Shown piece after piece: positions 1-9,440 of a stretch of DNA of 64,000 nucleotides. The notes below the pieces were generated by a model that was not told where the DNA came from, did not search any database, and was given only the letters and a program-made list of their open reading frames with translations. A program made the translations under genes and the position numbers. Origin of the DNA: an uncultured Lachnospiraceae bacterium. GTDB taxonomy: Bacteria; Bacillota; Clostridia; Lachnospirales; Lachnospiraceae. Each line of letters begins with the position of its first letter. Positions within the stretch are counted from its first letter, which is position 1. The stretch is from assembly GCA_947588995.1 (NCBI GenBank), contig CANPZI010000003.1, positions 1 to 64,000 on the forward strand, given 5' to 3'.

Positions 1-209
1 GCAAACTCTATCTTAACACAAAGCTGGTGCTTTCTTCTTTTGTCTATTTGATTTTCCTACAAAAACTTTACCCTAGCTACTGAGATCTGAACACCGAATA
101 CTAGAGAAGCCTGTATTCTCGATTCCTATATTACAATTTTCTCTCCTTACCTCAAACAATCCAGCTACATATTCCTCTAACCCATCCGTCTATACAGCCC
201 CTAACCCCA
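1..209. other. AT-richer non-coding left edge
   Basis: No ORF with a ribosome binding site is visible here. The stretch lies just past the stop of the RluA-family gene and is visibly richer in A and T than the coding DNA to its right. It holds a short imperfect inverted repeat around 110-140 but no T-run that would make a convincing terminator. I see no RNA gene in it. Confidence 0.4.
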
Positions 210-1295
210 TCACCGTCCCGCCACCCGCGCGAATATCTCCGGCAGCTCGGCAATAAACTCCCTGCCGCTTAAGTCCGTAAAAGGCTCATCCAGCCGCGGG
301 AAGACTACCCTATAGGCATGCAAAAGCTGTGCACGCACCTGAAACCGGCTCCTGTACACATCGTTCCAAGCCCGGTCGCCGTATTTGTAATCGCCCAGAA
401 CGGGATGGCCGATGCCTGCCAGATGCGCCCGGATCTGGTGCGTCCTGCCCGTGAAAAGTTCAACCTCCAGAAGCGTCTTGTCGCCCTCTGCACAAACCGG
501 TCGATAACCTGTCTTAATGTAGGTACGCCGCAGACTCTCCGGCGCAGCTGAAGCCGTATAGGCATCTGCAGGCTCGACAGAAACCCTGTTGCGGGTCTCA
601 TCTTTCTTCAGATATCCTTCGATGAGGCTCTCGTCTGTAATCGCACCTTTTACATAGGTCCGATAATACTTATGCAGCGTCCTGTCCCGCAGGATATCGC
701 CGAGCATTCTGGCGCCCTGCAGAGTTTTCGCGCACAGCACAATACCGCTGGTGTTGCGGTCGAGGCGGTTGCAGACGGAAGGCTTGAAATAGCTAAGATC
801 ATCTTCCCGCAAAGCGCCGGAGATGAGCAGATAGCCGATCAGCCATTCGTTCAGAGACAGATCAGCGGACACCGCTTTCTGGGAAAGCAGGCCCGCCGGC
901 TTATCTGCCAGAAGCACATGCTCGTTCTCGTAGAGGACGGCAATCTTCTGCAGTTTCGCATAGGCTGCCTGGTACTCCTGCCGCACAGCCGTTCTGTCCA
1001 CTCTGCACGGCGGCGTTTTCCCGCCTGGCGTCCCGCCTGTCTGCTCTTCTGCGCCGTTGCCCGGAAGCGCCTGCCGCCCCATGAATTTCAAAAGGGTTTC
1101 ATCGGAGAAAAAAATCTTCACGCTGTCGCCCTCCATCAGCCGCTCGGCGCCGTCGGCTTTTTTGTCGTTCAGCGTGATGTTCTTCTTGCGCAGCATCTTG
1201 TGGAGAAACGCGTTTCCGGCCTCCGGCAGGATTCTGTTCAGATATTTATCCAGCCTTTGGCCGGCGTCTTTTTGCGTGATCTGCACCTGATACAT
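210..1295 (-). CDS. RluA-family 23S rRNA pseudouridine synthase
   Basis: Isomerises uridine to pseudouridine in large-subunit rRNA; which site is modified cannot be told from sequence. An N-terminal S4 RNA-binding domain (about residues 5-70) is followed by the catalytic domain with the signature NRLDRNTSGIVL (catalytic Asp near residue 180) and TGRTHQIRAHL near the C terminus, the RluC/RluD arrangement. The linker between the domains is longer than usual and Gly/Thr-rich. The track starts 32 codons earlier, but that extension crosses a terminator-like hairpin and does not resemble the family, so I start at MYQVQITQ. A GGAGG lies 14 nt upstream, rather far, so the start is the least certain point. 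It follows the SDR/membrane-protein operon but is separated from it by the hairpin. Confidence 0.9.
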   Translation of the reverse strand: MYQVQITQKDAGQRLDKYLNRILPEAGNAFLHKMLRKKNITLNDKKADGAERLMEGDSVKIFFSDETLLKFMGRQALPGNGAEEQTGGTPGGKTPPCRVDRTAVRQEYQAAYAKLQKIAVLYENEHVLLADKPAGLLSQKAVSADLSLNEWLIGYLLISGALREDDLSYFKPSVCNRLDRNTSGIVLCAKTLQGARMLGDILRDRTLHKYYRTYVKGAITDESLIEGYLKKDETRNRVSVEPADAYTASAAPESLRRTYIKTGYRPVCAEGDKTLLEVELFTGRTHQIRAHLAGIGHPVLGDYKYGDRAWNDVYRSRFQVRAQLLHAYRVVFPRLDEPFTDLSGREFIAELPEIFARVAGR

Positions 1296-1342
1296 ATGAT
1301 TGCTACGTACCTCCGCTCCAATATATATTTTCTCAAAGTTAA

Positions 1343-1368
1343 ATACCCCGCAGCAAGCTACGGGGTAT
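1343..1368 (-). terminator. Terminator-like hairpin before the RluA gene
   Basis: On the minus strand an 8-bp stem (ATACCCCG/CGGGGTAT), extended by further inner pairs over a two-base loop, is followed by a short T-rich stretch (TTTAACTTT). It lies after the stop of the small membrane-protein gene, so it probably ends that transcript. The T-run is weak and read-through into the RluA gene is possible. Confidence 0.5.
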
Positions 1369-1433
1369 GACTTAGCTTGTTCTTCTTTCATTCCGTCCCC
1401 GAGGTTTCCGGAAGCGGTGGGACTTGCCCCGAA

Positions 1434-2006
1434 TTAGATGGATACGGAATACAGCAGGCTGATCAGTCCGTCTCTCTCCCGGCACTCCTCAGGGTTTGTC
1501 TTTTCTAATCGACTCAGTCGGTCAATATAGTCCTCCCTGTCAGAGACAATCTTAACCGTCACATTTTTGATTCCTTCCTGCCGGATCATCTGCTCCAGAT
1601 GCTTCTGCGCCTCCGCAGGATCGCATTTCGGATTTTCGGTGATTCCACACAGCACGCCGCCTTTCAGCGCCATGTGGCTGACGGCATAATTCTTCTGATA
1701 GGAAGTAAAATACATGTCATAGAACACGGTAAAGTCCTCGTCGAAGCCCTGCAGAGCTTTCCAAAGCGTCTCGCTGCAGCCGGACGCCCTGAGAAAGAGA
1801 ATCAGGTTTACCGCACTCTTGCAGGCGGGCAGGCATCCCAGCACAGCCACGATCGTCAGCAGATTTCGGTTTGTCCCTGTCGTCTTATAGCCGATGAGGT
1901 AGAGGCCGATGCTGAGCGAAAAGAACAGAAGCGTCCTCACCGCCGCGACCGCCCGATGATTTCTGATATAGCCGTAACATCCTTTTTTGACAAACAGCGT
2001 CTTCAT
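1434..2006 (-). CDS. Small two-helix membrane protein, unknown
   Basis: A 190-residue protein that I do not recognise. Two hydrophobic helices near the N terminus (about residues 22-42 and 48-72) anchor it in the membrane; the remaining C-terminal ~115 residues are soluble and mixed alpha/beta, with acidic stretches. Its start codon overlaps the stop of the upstream SDR gene in an ATGA junction, which implies translational coupling and co-transcription with SDR, ygiQ, the HAD phosphatase and the RsuA-type synthase. No catalytic motif is visible. A terminator-like hairpin follows the gene. Confidence 0.75.
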   Translation of the reverse strand: MKTLFVKKGCYGYIRNHRAVAAVRTLLFFSLSIGLYLIGYKTTGTNRNLLTIVAVLGCLPACKSAVNLILFLRASGCSETLWKALQGFDEDFTVFYDMYFTSYQKNYAVSHMALKGGVLCGITENPKCDPAEAQKHLEQMIRQEGIKNVTVKIVSDREDYIDRLSRLEKTNPEECRERDGLISLLYSVSI

Positions 2007-2797
2007 CTTTCCGTCTCCTTCCGCTCTTCCGACAGCGTCTCAGAGCAGGCGAAAAAATACTGTGCGATATTCTGTACGCTCTGTGTCGCCAGATATAATG
2101 CCCGTATGGGAAGTCCACAGGCAGACACGGCGCGGTGTCTTTTACAATCGTTGACAGCCTTTGCCACAACACGCGGCGCGTCCAGAGTCGTCAGCCGTTT
2201 CAATCCGCTCATCTCTTCCCTGTTCCCGTAGGCGTGTGCCAGGAAAGGCGTATCCACCGGGCCGGGACAGACCGTGGTCACATGGATGCCGCGCCCCCGC
2301 AGTTCTGCGCCGATCGCCCTGCCGAAAGAATAGGCATAGGCCTTGGAGGCGGCGTAAACTGAGAAACCCGGCTGAGGCACGAAAGCCGCGCCGGACGAAA
2401 ACAGCAAAATCTTACTGCCTCTGCGCATATAGGGCAGACACATTCTGACAAGCATCGTCTGCGCCGTCACATTCAGGCGCAGCATGGCCTGAATATCGTC
2501 CTCAGTCTGTGCGGCGAAGAGCCCGTGGCTCCCCACGCCCGCGCAGGAGGCAAGCAGCGTGATCTTCGGCGCCGCAATCGATAGTACTTCCCGAAACCGT
2601 TTAAGTTCCCGCTCATCCGCCAGATCTATGGGAATGACCCTCGTCCGCATGCGCATAGTCCCCGCCAGTTCCTCCATCGCTGCCTTATTCCGCGACAGCA
2701 GCCATATCTCGTCTGTCCTGCACAGTTGTGAAGCTATCTGTACGGCGAACTCCCTCCCCATGCCGGAGGAAGCCCCTGTGATGATTGCAATATTCAT
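2003..2797 (-). CDS. Short-chain dehydrogenase/reductase (SDR)
   Basis: NAD(P)-dependent oxidoreductase of the classical SDR family; substrate unknown. The Rossmann nucleotide-binding motif TGASSGMGREF lies at the very N terminus, the SCAGVG strand corresponds to the family NNAG motif, and the catalytic pair appears as YAASKAY, preceded by a Ser in LFSSGAAF. The track begins seven codons upstream, but a GAGG six bases before MNIAIITG supports the later start, which is also the family-typical one. It lies between ygiQ and the small membrane protein in the same operon. The C-terminal 40 residues are less conserved and may set substrate specificity. Confidence 0.9.
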   Translation of the reverse strand: MNIAIITGASSGMGREFAVQIASQLCRTDEIWLLSRNKAAMEELAGTMRMRTRVIPIDLADERELKRFREVLSIAAPKITLLASCAGVGSHGLFAAQTEDDIQAMLRLNVTAQTMLVRMCLPYMRRGSKILLFSSGAAFVPQPGFSVYAASKAYAYSFGRAIGAELRGRGIHVTTVCPGPVDTPFLAHAYGNREEMSGLKRLTTLDAPRVVAKAVNDCKRHRAVSACGLPIRALYLATQSVQNIAQYFFACSETLSEERKETER

Positions 2798-2817
2798 ATT
2801 CATCCTCATTCCAGGCA

Positions 2818-4716
2818 CTATTTCTTTTTGTGGACATTGCGGATTGTCTTCGTCTTCTTTTTCATGTTTTTCTGCCGCCTGTCATTTGCAGGTTTTCCTG
2901 CTTTTTCTCTTTCCTTACCGGATAGTCTGCGGGGCCGGATCAGGCACTTCTCACCGAAACCGATCAGATCCGCGCGGCCGCCCTTTAAGAGCGCCTCTTT
3001 CACCAGCTCATAATTCTTCGGATCGCGGTACTGGATCAGCGCCCGCTGCATCGCTTTTTCATGGGGATTGCGGCAGACGTAAACCGGGCTGCCGTCCCGC
3101 GGGTCGATCCCCGTATAGTACATGACCGTGGACACCGTGGAGGGCGTCGGATAGAAATCCTGCACCTGCTCCGGCATATAACCCAGATCACGGACATACT
3201 CCGCCAGTTCAATGGCCTCTTTCAGCGTAGAGCCCGGATGCGAGGACATCAGGTAGGGCACGAGAAACTGCTTTTTGCCAAGCTGACCGTTGATTTTCTC
3301 ATATCTTCTGACAAAACGGTCGTAGACCTCCCGCTTCGGCTTGCCCAGCCTGTCGAGGACGGCGTCGGAGATGTGCTCCGGCGCGACCTTAAGCTGCCCG
3401 CTGACATGATGTTCCACAAGCTCCCTGAAAAAGGTATCGTCCCTGTCCGCGAGCAGATAATCAAAACGGATGCCTGAGCGCACGAACACTTTTTTGACAC
3501 CTGGCAGGGCTCTCAGCTTCCTGAGGAGCGACAGATAATCGCTGTGATCCACCGTGAGGTTCGGACACGGCTTTGGGAACAGACACTGTCTGTCTTTGCA
3601 GACACCCTTTGTCAGCTGTTTTTCGCAGGAGGGATGCCGGAAATTCGCGGTAGGGCCGCCCACATCGTGGATGTAGCCTTTGAACCCGGAATCCTGTATC
3701 ATCAGCCCGGCCTCCCGCAGAATCGATTCGTGGCTCCGTACCTGAACGACTCTGCCCTGATGGAACGTCAGGGCACAGAAGCTGCAGCCGCCGAAACATC
3801 CTCTGTTGCTGACCAGCGAAAACTGAATCTCCGCGATGGCGGGCACACCTCCCTTGTCCTTATAGGACGGGTGATAGGTCCTCATGTACGGCAGTTCGTA
3901 GATATCGTCCATCTCCTGCGTGGTGAGCGGCGCAGACGGCGGATTCTGTACCACGTACGTGCCGTCAGGATATGCCTCGACCAGCGTTCTGCCCGTGCAG
4001 GGATCAGTGTTGTCATACTGTATTCGGAAACTCTCCGCGTACCTTTTCTTATCTGTCTGCATCTCTTCGTAGGACGGCAGTATCTCGCCGTCGTACACAG
4101 ACTCCGGATGTCTGGTCTGATAAACCGTCCCCGCGACAAACGTGATATCTCTGACGGCGATGCCGCTTGCGAGTGCGTCCGCGATCTCCACAACGGATCT
4201 CTCGCCCATGCCGTAGGAGATCAGATCCGCCTGACTGTCCAGAAGAATCGAGCGCTTGAAGCTGTCTGACCAGTAGTCGTAATGAGCCATGCGTCTGAGA
4301 CTGGCCTCAATGCCGCCGAGAATCACGGGAATATCCTTATAAACTCTGCGAATCAGATTGCTGTAGACCACCGCCGCGTGATCGGGCCGTCTCCCCGTTT
4401 CACCGCCCGGCGTGTATGCGTCACTCTGCCGGTGGCGGCCCGATACATAATAGTGATTCACCATGGAATCCATATTGCCGGACGTGACGAGGAACGCCAG
4501 ACGCGGTTTTCCCAGAACCGTGATGCTTTGCTCATCCCGCCAGTCAGGCTGGGAGATGATTCCCACACGGTAGCCGTGCGCCTCCAAAACCCTGCTGATC
4601 ACAGCGTGCCCGAAAGAGGGGTGATCCACATAGGCATCCCCGACGACATAGACGAAATCCAGCTGCTCTATCCCCTGTGCAGCCATATCTTCCTTAGAAA
4701 TCGGCAAGAATCCCAT
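2818..4716 (-). CDS. ygiQ: YgiQ-family radical SAM protein
   Basis: A 632-residue YgiQ-type protein: an N-terminal B12-binding-like/UPF0313 domain, then a radical SAM core whose 4Fe-4S site is CFGGCSFC (CxxxCxxC) near residue 310, then a family-specific C-terminal region. The physiological reaction of YgiQ proteins is not established. The last ~40 residues are Lys/Arg-rich. The start lies inside the HAD gene (23-bp overlap) and is supported by GGGAGC upstream. The length matches the family. It is widespread in anaerobes, consistent with the oxygen-sensitive cluster. Confidence 0.93.
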   Translation of the reverse strand: MGFLPISKEDMAAQGIEQLDFVYVVGDAYVDHPSFGHAVISRVLEAHGYRVGIISQPDWRDEQSITVLGKPRLAFLVTSGNMDSMVNHYYVSGRHRQSDAYTPGGETGRRPDHAAVVYSNLIRRVYKDIPVILGGIEASLRRMAHYDYWSDSFKRSILLDSQADLISYGMGERSVVEIADALASGIAVRDITFVAGTVYQTRHPESVYDGEILPSYEEMQTDKKRYAESFRIQYDNTDPCTGRTLVEAYPDGTYVVQNPPSAPLTTQEMDDIYELPYMRTYHPSYKDKGGVPAIAEIQFSLVSNRGCFGGCSFCALTFHQGRVVQVRSHESILREAGLMIQDSGFKGYIHDVGGPTANFRHPSCEKQLTKGVCKDRQCLFPKPCPNLTVDHSDYLSLLRKLRALPGVKKVFVRSGIRFDYLLADRDDTFFRELVEHHVSGQLKVAPEHISDAVLDRLGKPKREVYDRFVRRYEKINGQLGKKQFLVPYLMSSHPGSTLKEAIELAEYVRDLGYMPEQVQDFYPTPSTVSTVMYYTGIDPRDGSPVYVCRNPHEKAMQRALIQYRDPKNYELVKEALLKGGRADLIGFGEKCLIRPRRLSGKEREKAGKPANDRRQKNMKKKTKTIRNVHKKK

Positions 4717-5353
4717 CTTTGATCAGCTCCCTGAAATCGTAGGTATAGTAATCCGCAAGTCTTCTCTTCTCCTCGTCCTGATGTTCGGAGTATGGATCGT
4801 AGACGGCGCAGACCCGCATCCCGGCCGCCTTGCCCGCCTGAATGCCGGGTATGATATCCTCGAACACGAGGCAGTTCTCCGGCTGCACGCCGAGTGCACT
4901 GGCCACGGCGAGATAGATATCCGGAGAGGGCTTTCCTTTCGCCACGTCGCAGGCCGTCATGATACAGCCGAAATAGCGGTTCAGGCCGTGCACGCCGACG
5001 ACATTTTCCACCAGTTCTCTGGAATTGCTGGTGGCGATCCCCGCCTTGATGTCGTGTCCGGCGCAATACTCCAGCAGTTCCCGCACACCGTCCTTAAGCG
5101 GCACCTCGCAGGCATACTTATCCCATGCCATGCGATTCCAGTCAGCCTTGATCGTATCCAGATCATCCGGCAGCGCAAAACGCTCCTTGAAATAAGTTGC
5201 CGTCTCGGTGAAGCTCATGCCCTCGATACACGACTGCAGATTGTCCGGCAGAGCAATGCCGAATCTGCCGAGATATTCTATATCAATGGCACGCCACATC
5301 CACATGGAATCCACCATCGAACCGTCCAGGTCAAAAATTATCGCCTCTGTCAT
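4694..5353 (-). CDS. HAD-IA phosphatase (phosphoglucomutase-like)
   Basis: Haloacid-dehalogenase hydrolase of subfamily IA, probably a sugar-phosphate or nucleotide phosphatase or a beta-phosphoglucomutase-like enzyme. Motif I is DLDGSMVDS with the nucleophile Asp8 and acid/base Asp10; a helical cap follows; motif II is ATSNS; motif III is the Lys in [10 protein letters not shown]; motif IV is [12 protein letters not shown]. At 219 residues it is of normal size. Its ATG overlaps the stop of the upstream rRNA pseudouridine synthase (ATGA), and it overlaps ygiQ at its other end, so translation of all three genes is probably coupled. The substrate cannot be inferred. Confidence 0.9.
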   Translation of the reverse strand: MTEAIIFDLDGSMVDSMWMWRAIDIEYLGRFGIALPDNLQSCIEGMSFTETATYFKERFALPDDLDTIKADWNRMAWDKYACEVPLKDGVRELLEYCAGHDIKAGIATSNSRELVENVVGVHGLNRYFGCIMTACDVAKGKPSPDIYLAVASALGVQPENCLVFEDIIPGIQAGKAAGMRVCAVYDPYSEHQDEEKRRLADYYTYDFRELIKDGILADF

Positions 5354-6045
5354 TTCCGCAAATTCTCCGTCTCCTCCGCCGTCAGCCTGCGAAAGCCGCC
5401 CGCCGGAAGAGTTTCATCCAGCGCCAGCGCCCCCATGCGCAGCCGCTTCAGGTACACGACCTCGTTGCCCACAGCGCGCAGCATCCGTTTCACCTGATGG
5501 AACCTGCCCTCTGTGATCGTCAGGGTAATCCGCTTTTCATCCAGTATGCGCACCACAGCCGGCCTGGTCGGTTCTTTCTCGCCGATGTCCACGCCCTGTT
5601 CCAGCATATACTTCTGTGTCACGTCAAAGGGCCGGGCCAGCAGACACTCGTACTCTTTCTCCACATGTTTCGCCGGCGAGGTCAGTTCGTGCGCCAGCGC
5701 GCCGTCGTCCGTAAGCAGCAGAAGCCCCTCCGTGTCCTTATCCAGCCTGCCTACCGGGAATATTCCCTCGCGCCGCTCTTCCCCAAGCAGATCGAGAACG
5801 GTGCGCTCTTTCGCATCCTCCGTGGCCGACACCACACCCGCCGGTTTATGCAGCAGATAGTAGACATACTTTTCATAGATACAGGGCTTCCCTCTGTGGC
5901 AAACGCGGTCTTTGGCCTCATCGATCTGCTGTTCGGGCCGCAGTGCTTTTTCTCCGTTCACCGTCACAAGACCGGCTCTGATCTCTCTCTTGACCTCACT
6001 GCGCGTCCCGGCGCCGCAGTCGCACAGAAATTTATCCAGGCGCAT
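5350..6045 (-). CDS. RsuA/RluB-family rRNA pseudouridine synthase
   Basis: Makes a pseudouridine in rRNA; the short form resembles RsuA (16S position 516), but the RluB/RluE/RluF group cannot be excluded. The N-terminal S4 domain (MRLDKFLCDCGAGTRSEV onward, residues 1-50) is followed by the catalytic domain with GRLDKDTEGLLLLT (catalytic Asp near residue 100) and a terminal GRFHQVKRML motif. The track adds 18 residues upstream; the S4 domain of this family begins right at MRLDKFL, so I use that ATG. It is the first gene of the leftward operon running into HAD, ygiQ, the SDR and the membrane protein, and it is divergent from ylbJ. Confidence 0.9.
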   Translation of the reverse strand: MRLDKFLCDCGAGTRSEVKREIRAGLVTVNGEKALRPEQQIDEAKDRVCHRGKPCIYEKYVYYLLHKPAGVVSATEDAKERTVLDLLGEERREGIFPVGRLDKDTEGLLLLTDDGALAHELTSPAKHVEKEYECLLARPFDVTQKYMLEQGVDIGEKEPTRPAVVRILDEKRITLTITEGRFHQVKRMLRAVGNEVVYLKRLRMGALALDETLPAGGFRRLTAEETENLRK

Positions 6046-6162
6046 GGCACTTTGCTCTCTTTCAGTCTGTTTACATTGTCCGGCGTTTCCGGCAGCCAAA
6101 GCATAACGCTCCTGCGACAGGAATATACATAAGATGAATCATCCGCCAAAGGAGGCCGCCTC

Positions 6163-7158
6163 ATGCGCCAGACTGCCGATAGGCTGCAGCGGCTGCTGTC
6201 TGCTGCACTTGCCCTCTACCTGATCGTCCTTCTCCTGCGTTTTCCCGCACTCTCCCTGAAGTATGCCTCCACAGGGCTTACGCTCTGGTTTGAGAAAATG
6301 GTGCCCGCGCTGCTCCCTTTCATGATTCTCTCCGGCATCATGATCCGCATGAATCTGACGGAGAGTTTCGTCAGACTGCTCCATCCGCTCTTACACGCTC
6401 TGTTCGGCACATCCGAAAACGGCTCCTACACGATCGTCATGGGCTTCCTCTGCGGTTTCCCGATGGGCGCGCGGATCATCGGCGAACTTTGCGAAACGGG
6501 GCGTCTCTCCCGACGGGAGGGCGCGCGTCTTTTGGCTTTCTGCAACAATATCGGGCCGATCTATTTCTTAAGCTATGTAGTGCCCACCCTCGCCATCGAC
6601 AGGCCTCTTATGCCTTTCCTGATCATGTACGGCGTCCCGCTCTTCTATGGCTTTATCCTCTGCCGCGTGATGCCGCTTTGCGGCCGCCTGCAGTCTTCTT
6701 TAAGGCCTGCAGCCAAGACCGGCCGCCCTGCACTGCCAGCCCCAGACACCGCCGCAAAACAGAATGTGTCCGTCCCGTCCGGCGTCTCTTCGCCCATGCC
6801 TTTTCTGGCCGCCGCCGACGCCGCCGTACTGTCCGGGCTCCTCGGCATCGCCAGACTGGGCGGCTACATGGTATTCTTCAATCTGCTCAACATTGTCTTT
6901 GTGCCGTTTTCAAACGCCGACGGCAGTATCCTGTATATTTTCCGCTGTCTTTTAGAGATCACGGGCGGAATCGAATCCGGCGGTCCATCGCTCATCATTC
7001 CGATTCTGATCCTGCTTCCTTTTGGGGGGTTCTCCTGCATTGCGCAGACCTACAGCATGATCTGCCGGACAGAGCTGTCCTTGCGGCCCTACGTCTTTCA
7101 CAAAGCAATGCAGACCATCCTCACTGCCCTGTGCTATCTCGCGCTCCATGCTGTCTGA
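6163..7158 (+). CDS. ylbJ: YlbJ-like sporulation integral membrane protein
   Basis: A polytopic membrane protein (about 8 hydrophobic segments) of the nucleoside-recognition/Gate-domain family that includes Bacillus YlbJ, needed for spore development. The family-typical GFLCGFPMGAR lies near residue 90, followed by a conserved FCNNIGPIYF. AAAGGAGG seven bases before ATG fixes the start. Synteny helps: in Bacillus the order is rsmD-coaD-ylbJ, and both coaD and rsmD lie 2-4 kb away here, though on the opposite strand. A Pro/Ala-rich loop near residues 180-215 is longer than expected. What it transports, if anything, is unknown. No convincing sporulation-type promoter was found in the 117-bp divergent spacer. 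Confidence 0.82.
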   Translation: MRQTADRLQRLLSAALALYLIVLLLRFPALSLKYASTGLTLWFEKMVPALLPFMILSGIMIRMNLTESFVRLLHPLLHALFGTSENGSYTIVMGFLCGFPMGARIIGELCETGRLSRREGARLLAFCNNIGPIYFLSYVVPTLAIDRPLMPFLIMYGVPLFYGFILCRVMPLCGRLQSSLRPAAKTGRPALPAPDTAAKQNVSVPSGVSSPMPFLAAADAAVLSGLLGIARLGGYMVFFNLLNIVFVPFSNADGSILYIFRCLLEITGGIESGGPSLIIPILILLPFGGFSCIAQTYSMICRTELSLRPYVFHKAMQTILTALCYLALHAV

Positions 7159-7302
7159 CGAGCCTCTTTTTCATCCACCGTCATCTGCACGGTACCGCTC
7201 ATCACACAGGCCGGGACTGTCCCCGGCACGGCCGGCTCGGCGCCGCCTGTACGGTGGCTCATCACACTTTCTGTGACCATCTCTGACACAGTCGCTCTCC
7301 CT

Positions 7303-8694
7303 TTACCGTCTTCTGCGCCGTCTTCGCCGCCTGCGTCCGCGCAAAATCAGTATCATGGAAAAGACCAGCGCCAGCACGAGAAGCGCGCATACGCCGCAGA
7401 CAGCCAGGAAGTACCCAAATGACAGGGATTCCTCCTCTGTTTCCGACGCGTTGATCTGCTTCAGTTCAGCGTTTCTGCGCTGCTCTTCCGGATTTTCAGC
7501 GGATGCGGCGCCGTCCTCTGCGCGCCCGTCCGCCACATCGGCGGAAGCGCTCTCCAGCGCCTCTTTCTGCGCCTGCTCGGCGGCAATCTCCTCGGCCGTC
7601 TTGTAATCCATGGACGGCAGGGAAACCATATTGCTGGTCGTGTAGAGGTCATAACCGTTATATGCGTTCACAACGATCTGCGGCACGATATGCGGCGGCA
7701 CCTGCATGGTAAAGCGAAAGGTATCCGCCTCTTCGTCCGGCCAGCGCTGCAGCTCGGAAAAAGTCTCGCCGTTGTCATAGCTGTAAGTGTAATACAGCAT
7801 CCCGCTGTCGTAATCCGCGGCGGACACCTCCACAGTCACTTCTCCCGTCTCCATGTCCTGATCCGTCACATCAATCATGCACACATCCGGCTCAGACTGA
7901 TCCGGGCGCATCACGCCGGACGGAACAGGTACGGAGACCGTCTCGTAATCGCTGTAATCGACGCCGAGTGTCTCCGACCGCAGGCGGAAATATTTCGCTG
8001 CCGCCGTCGCGTCCAGCCTGCCGAAAGCTTTCAGTTTCTCGTCGTGATCATAAAAAGGCTGATCGTTCTCCTGATCGAGGTGGCAGTGCTCAATGAGTAC
8101 GCAGGGGAACCCCCGCTCCACGGCATGATTGATGATGCCGTAATAATCGCTTCCCCTGTCGTTGAGCCTCGTCTTGATGCCCCGGGAATACAGGCCCAGT
8201 TCTTTCAGCATACCAATCTCTATATCGGCAAAGCTATAACCCCTGCTGTAATATTCCCCGAACGCCGATACCCAGCACTCCGCGCCGAACAGCGTATGCT
8301 CTCCCGACATATTGAAGTGCAGGCAGAACAGGAAATCCGCGTCCACGCTCTTTGCGTAATCACAGCGCTCGCTCAGAGACAATTCCTCGTCGCTCTCTCT
8401 CGTGAGATAGACGGTGACACCCTCGTACTTCTCCAGCTCCTCTTTCATGGCTTTTGCCACGACGATGGTCATGTCTTTCTCCGTGTATTCCTCATACTGC
8501 CCGCCGAGATTCTCCCCGCCGTGTCCCGGATCGATCACAATCACCACGGGGTCAGGCGAGGGATTCGGCTCCTCGGCACAGACTCTGGCTCCCTGTACAG
8601 GCAGCACAAGAGAAAGAAACAGGGCCGCCGCCCACACTTTCACACTGCATTTTCTCTTTCTGGGATTGTTTTTGACGCAGTCTGTACTGTTCAC
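7303..8694 (-). CDS. Membrane-anchored N-acetylmuramoyl-L-alanine amidase
   Basis: Zinc amidase of the Amidase_3 family, cleaving the amide bond between MurNAc and the peptide stem. After a signal sequence (VWAAALFLSLVLPVQG) the catalytic domain shows VIDPGHGGENLGG (Zn His), the second His in FLFCLHFN and the catalytic Glu in CVLIEHCHLD. A beta-rich linker, an Ala/Glu-rich coiled segment and one C-terminal membrane helix follow, and the protein ends in a run of ten arginines. The track starts at a TTG inside the 3-prime arm of a terminator hairpin; GGAG seven bases before a GTG (VNSTDCV) supports the start used here. It therefore acts on the cell-wall side while tethered, with the basic tail in the cytoplasm. 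It converges with ylbJ. Confidence 0.86.
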   Translation of the reverse strand: MNSTDCVKNNPRKRKCSVKVWAAALFLSLVLPVQGARVCAEEPNPSPDPVVIVIDPGHGGENLGGQYEEYTEKDMTIVVAKAMKEELEKYEGVTVYLTRESDEELSLSERCDYAKSVDADFLFCLHFNMSGEHTLFGAECWVSAFGEYYSRGYSFADIEIGMLKELGLYSRGIKTRLNDRGSDYYGIINHAVERGFPCVLIEHCHLDQENDQPFYDHDEKLKAFGRLDATAAAKYFRLRSETLGVDYSDYETVSVPVPSGVMRPDQSEPDVCMIDVTDQDMETGEVTVEVSAADYDSGMLYYTYSYDNGETFSELQRWPDEEADTFRFTMQVPPHIVPQIVVNAYNGYDLYTTSNMVSLPSMDYKTAEEIAAEQAQKEALESASADVADGRAEDGAASAENPEEQRRNAELKQINASETEEESLSFGYFLAVCGVCALLVLALVFSMILILRGRRRRRRRRRR

Positions 8695-8738
8695 CCGATC
8701 ACTCCATACATACAGATTCACCGGCCGTTCTGACCGAA

Positions 8739-8766
8739 ACAAGCCGGTTTCTGCAAACCGGCTTGT
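8739..8766 (-). terminator. Strong intrinsic terminator
   Basis: Perfect 12-bp inverted repeat (ACAAGCCGGTTT/AAACCGGCTTGT) with a four-base loop, followed on the minus strand by TTTCGG. It closes the operon that ends with the coiled-coil gene and separates it from the amidase gene. Its position inside the track's amidase ORF shows that the track start is too early. Confidence 0.8.
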
Positions 8767-8829
8767 ACATTCTATGTTCTCTTATCTGTGACGCGCACAG
8801 CTCTCATTCGCTGTTACCCGAATGATCCG

Positions 8830-9432
8830 TCACATGATATCCAGCTCCGAGGACTCTCCGCCGCTCTCCGCCTCCTTGAGCATCTGCTCCACCTGGACGG
8901 GCCTGAGTTCCGCGCGGTTCGCCTTGACTGTCTCATTGTAGCTGTTAATCGTATTGTAAAAACTCTCGTAATGCTCGGTGGTTGTAGCTAACGTCGCCGT
9001 CATGGCGCTCTCCAGATTGGCCAGCATATCGTCCAGATACTGCATGGCCGACGTCTTGACGCCATTGGCCTCCGCCGTGGCTGTATTCAATATCTCCTGC
9101 GCCTGCTGTGTCGCCATCTTGACAACCTCGTTAGCCTGCGCGTATGCCTGCTGCATAATCTCGTGCTCGTTGATCAGCTCCGTCGTCTGTGCCGTCGCAT
9201 CCTTGATAAGCGCTTCCGCCTTGGCACGCGCATCGTTTAAGATCGCTTCCTTGTTGGTGATGATCTTCTGATAGCGCTTGATTTCGTCAGGAGTCTTCAT
9301 GCGCAGCTCACGCAAAAGCTCGTCAATCTCTTCCTTATTGACGATAATATTCGTCTTGGAGAGAGGCTGGTATTTGCAGCCGTCAATATAGTCCTCAATC
9401 TCATCGATCAGTTGTTCGATTCTACTGCTCAT
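8830..9432 (-). CDS. Coiled-coil protein downstream of coaD, unknown
   Basis: A 200-residue, almost entirely helical protein with long runs of heptad-like Ala/Glu/Gln-rich sequence (about residues 35-165), no signal peptide and no membrane segment. It resembles the DivIVA-like or V-ATPase-stalk-like cytoplasmic coiled-coil proteins often annotated as hypothetical next to coaD in Clostridia; that likeness is from composition, not a motif. AGGAG five bases before ATG supports the start. It lies 8 bp downstream of coaD and is followed by a strong terminator, so it is the last gene of the parE-parC-rsmD-coaD run. A structural or division role is only a guess. Confidence 0.7.
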   Translation of the reverse strand: MSSRIEQLIDEIEDYIDGCKYQPLSKTNIIVNKEEIDELLRELRMKTPDEIKRYQKIITNKEAILNDARAKAEALIKDATAQTTELINEHEIMQQAYAQANEVVKMATQQAQEILNTATAEANGVKTSAMQYLDDMLANLESAMTATLATTTEHYESFYNTINSYNETVKANRAELRPVQVEQMLKEAESGGESSELDIM

Positions 9433-9440
9433 CTTTACTC

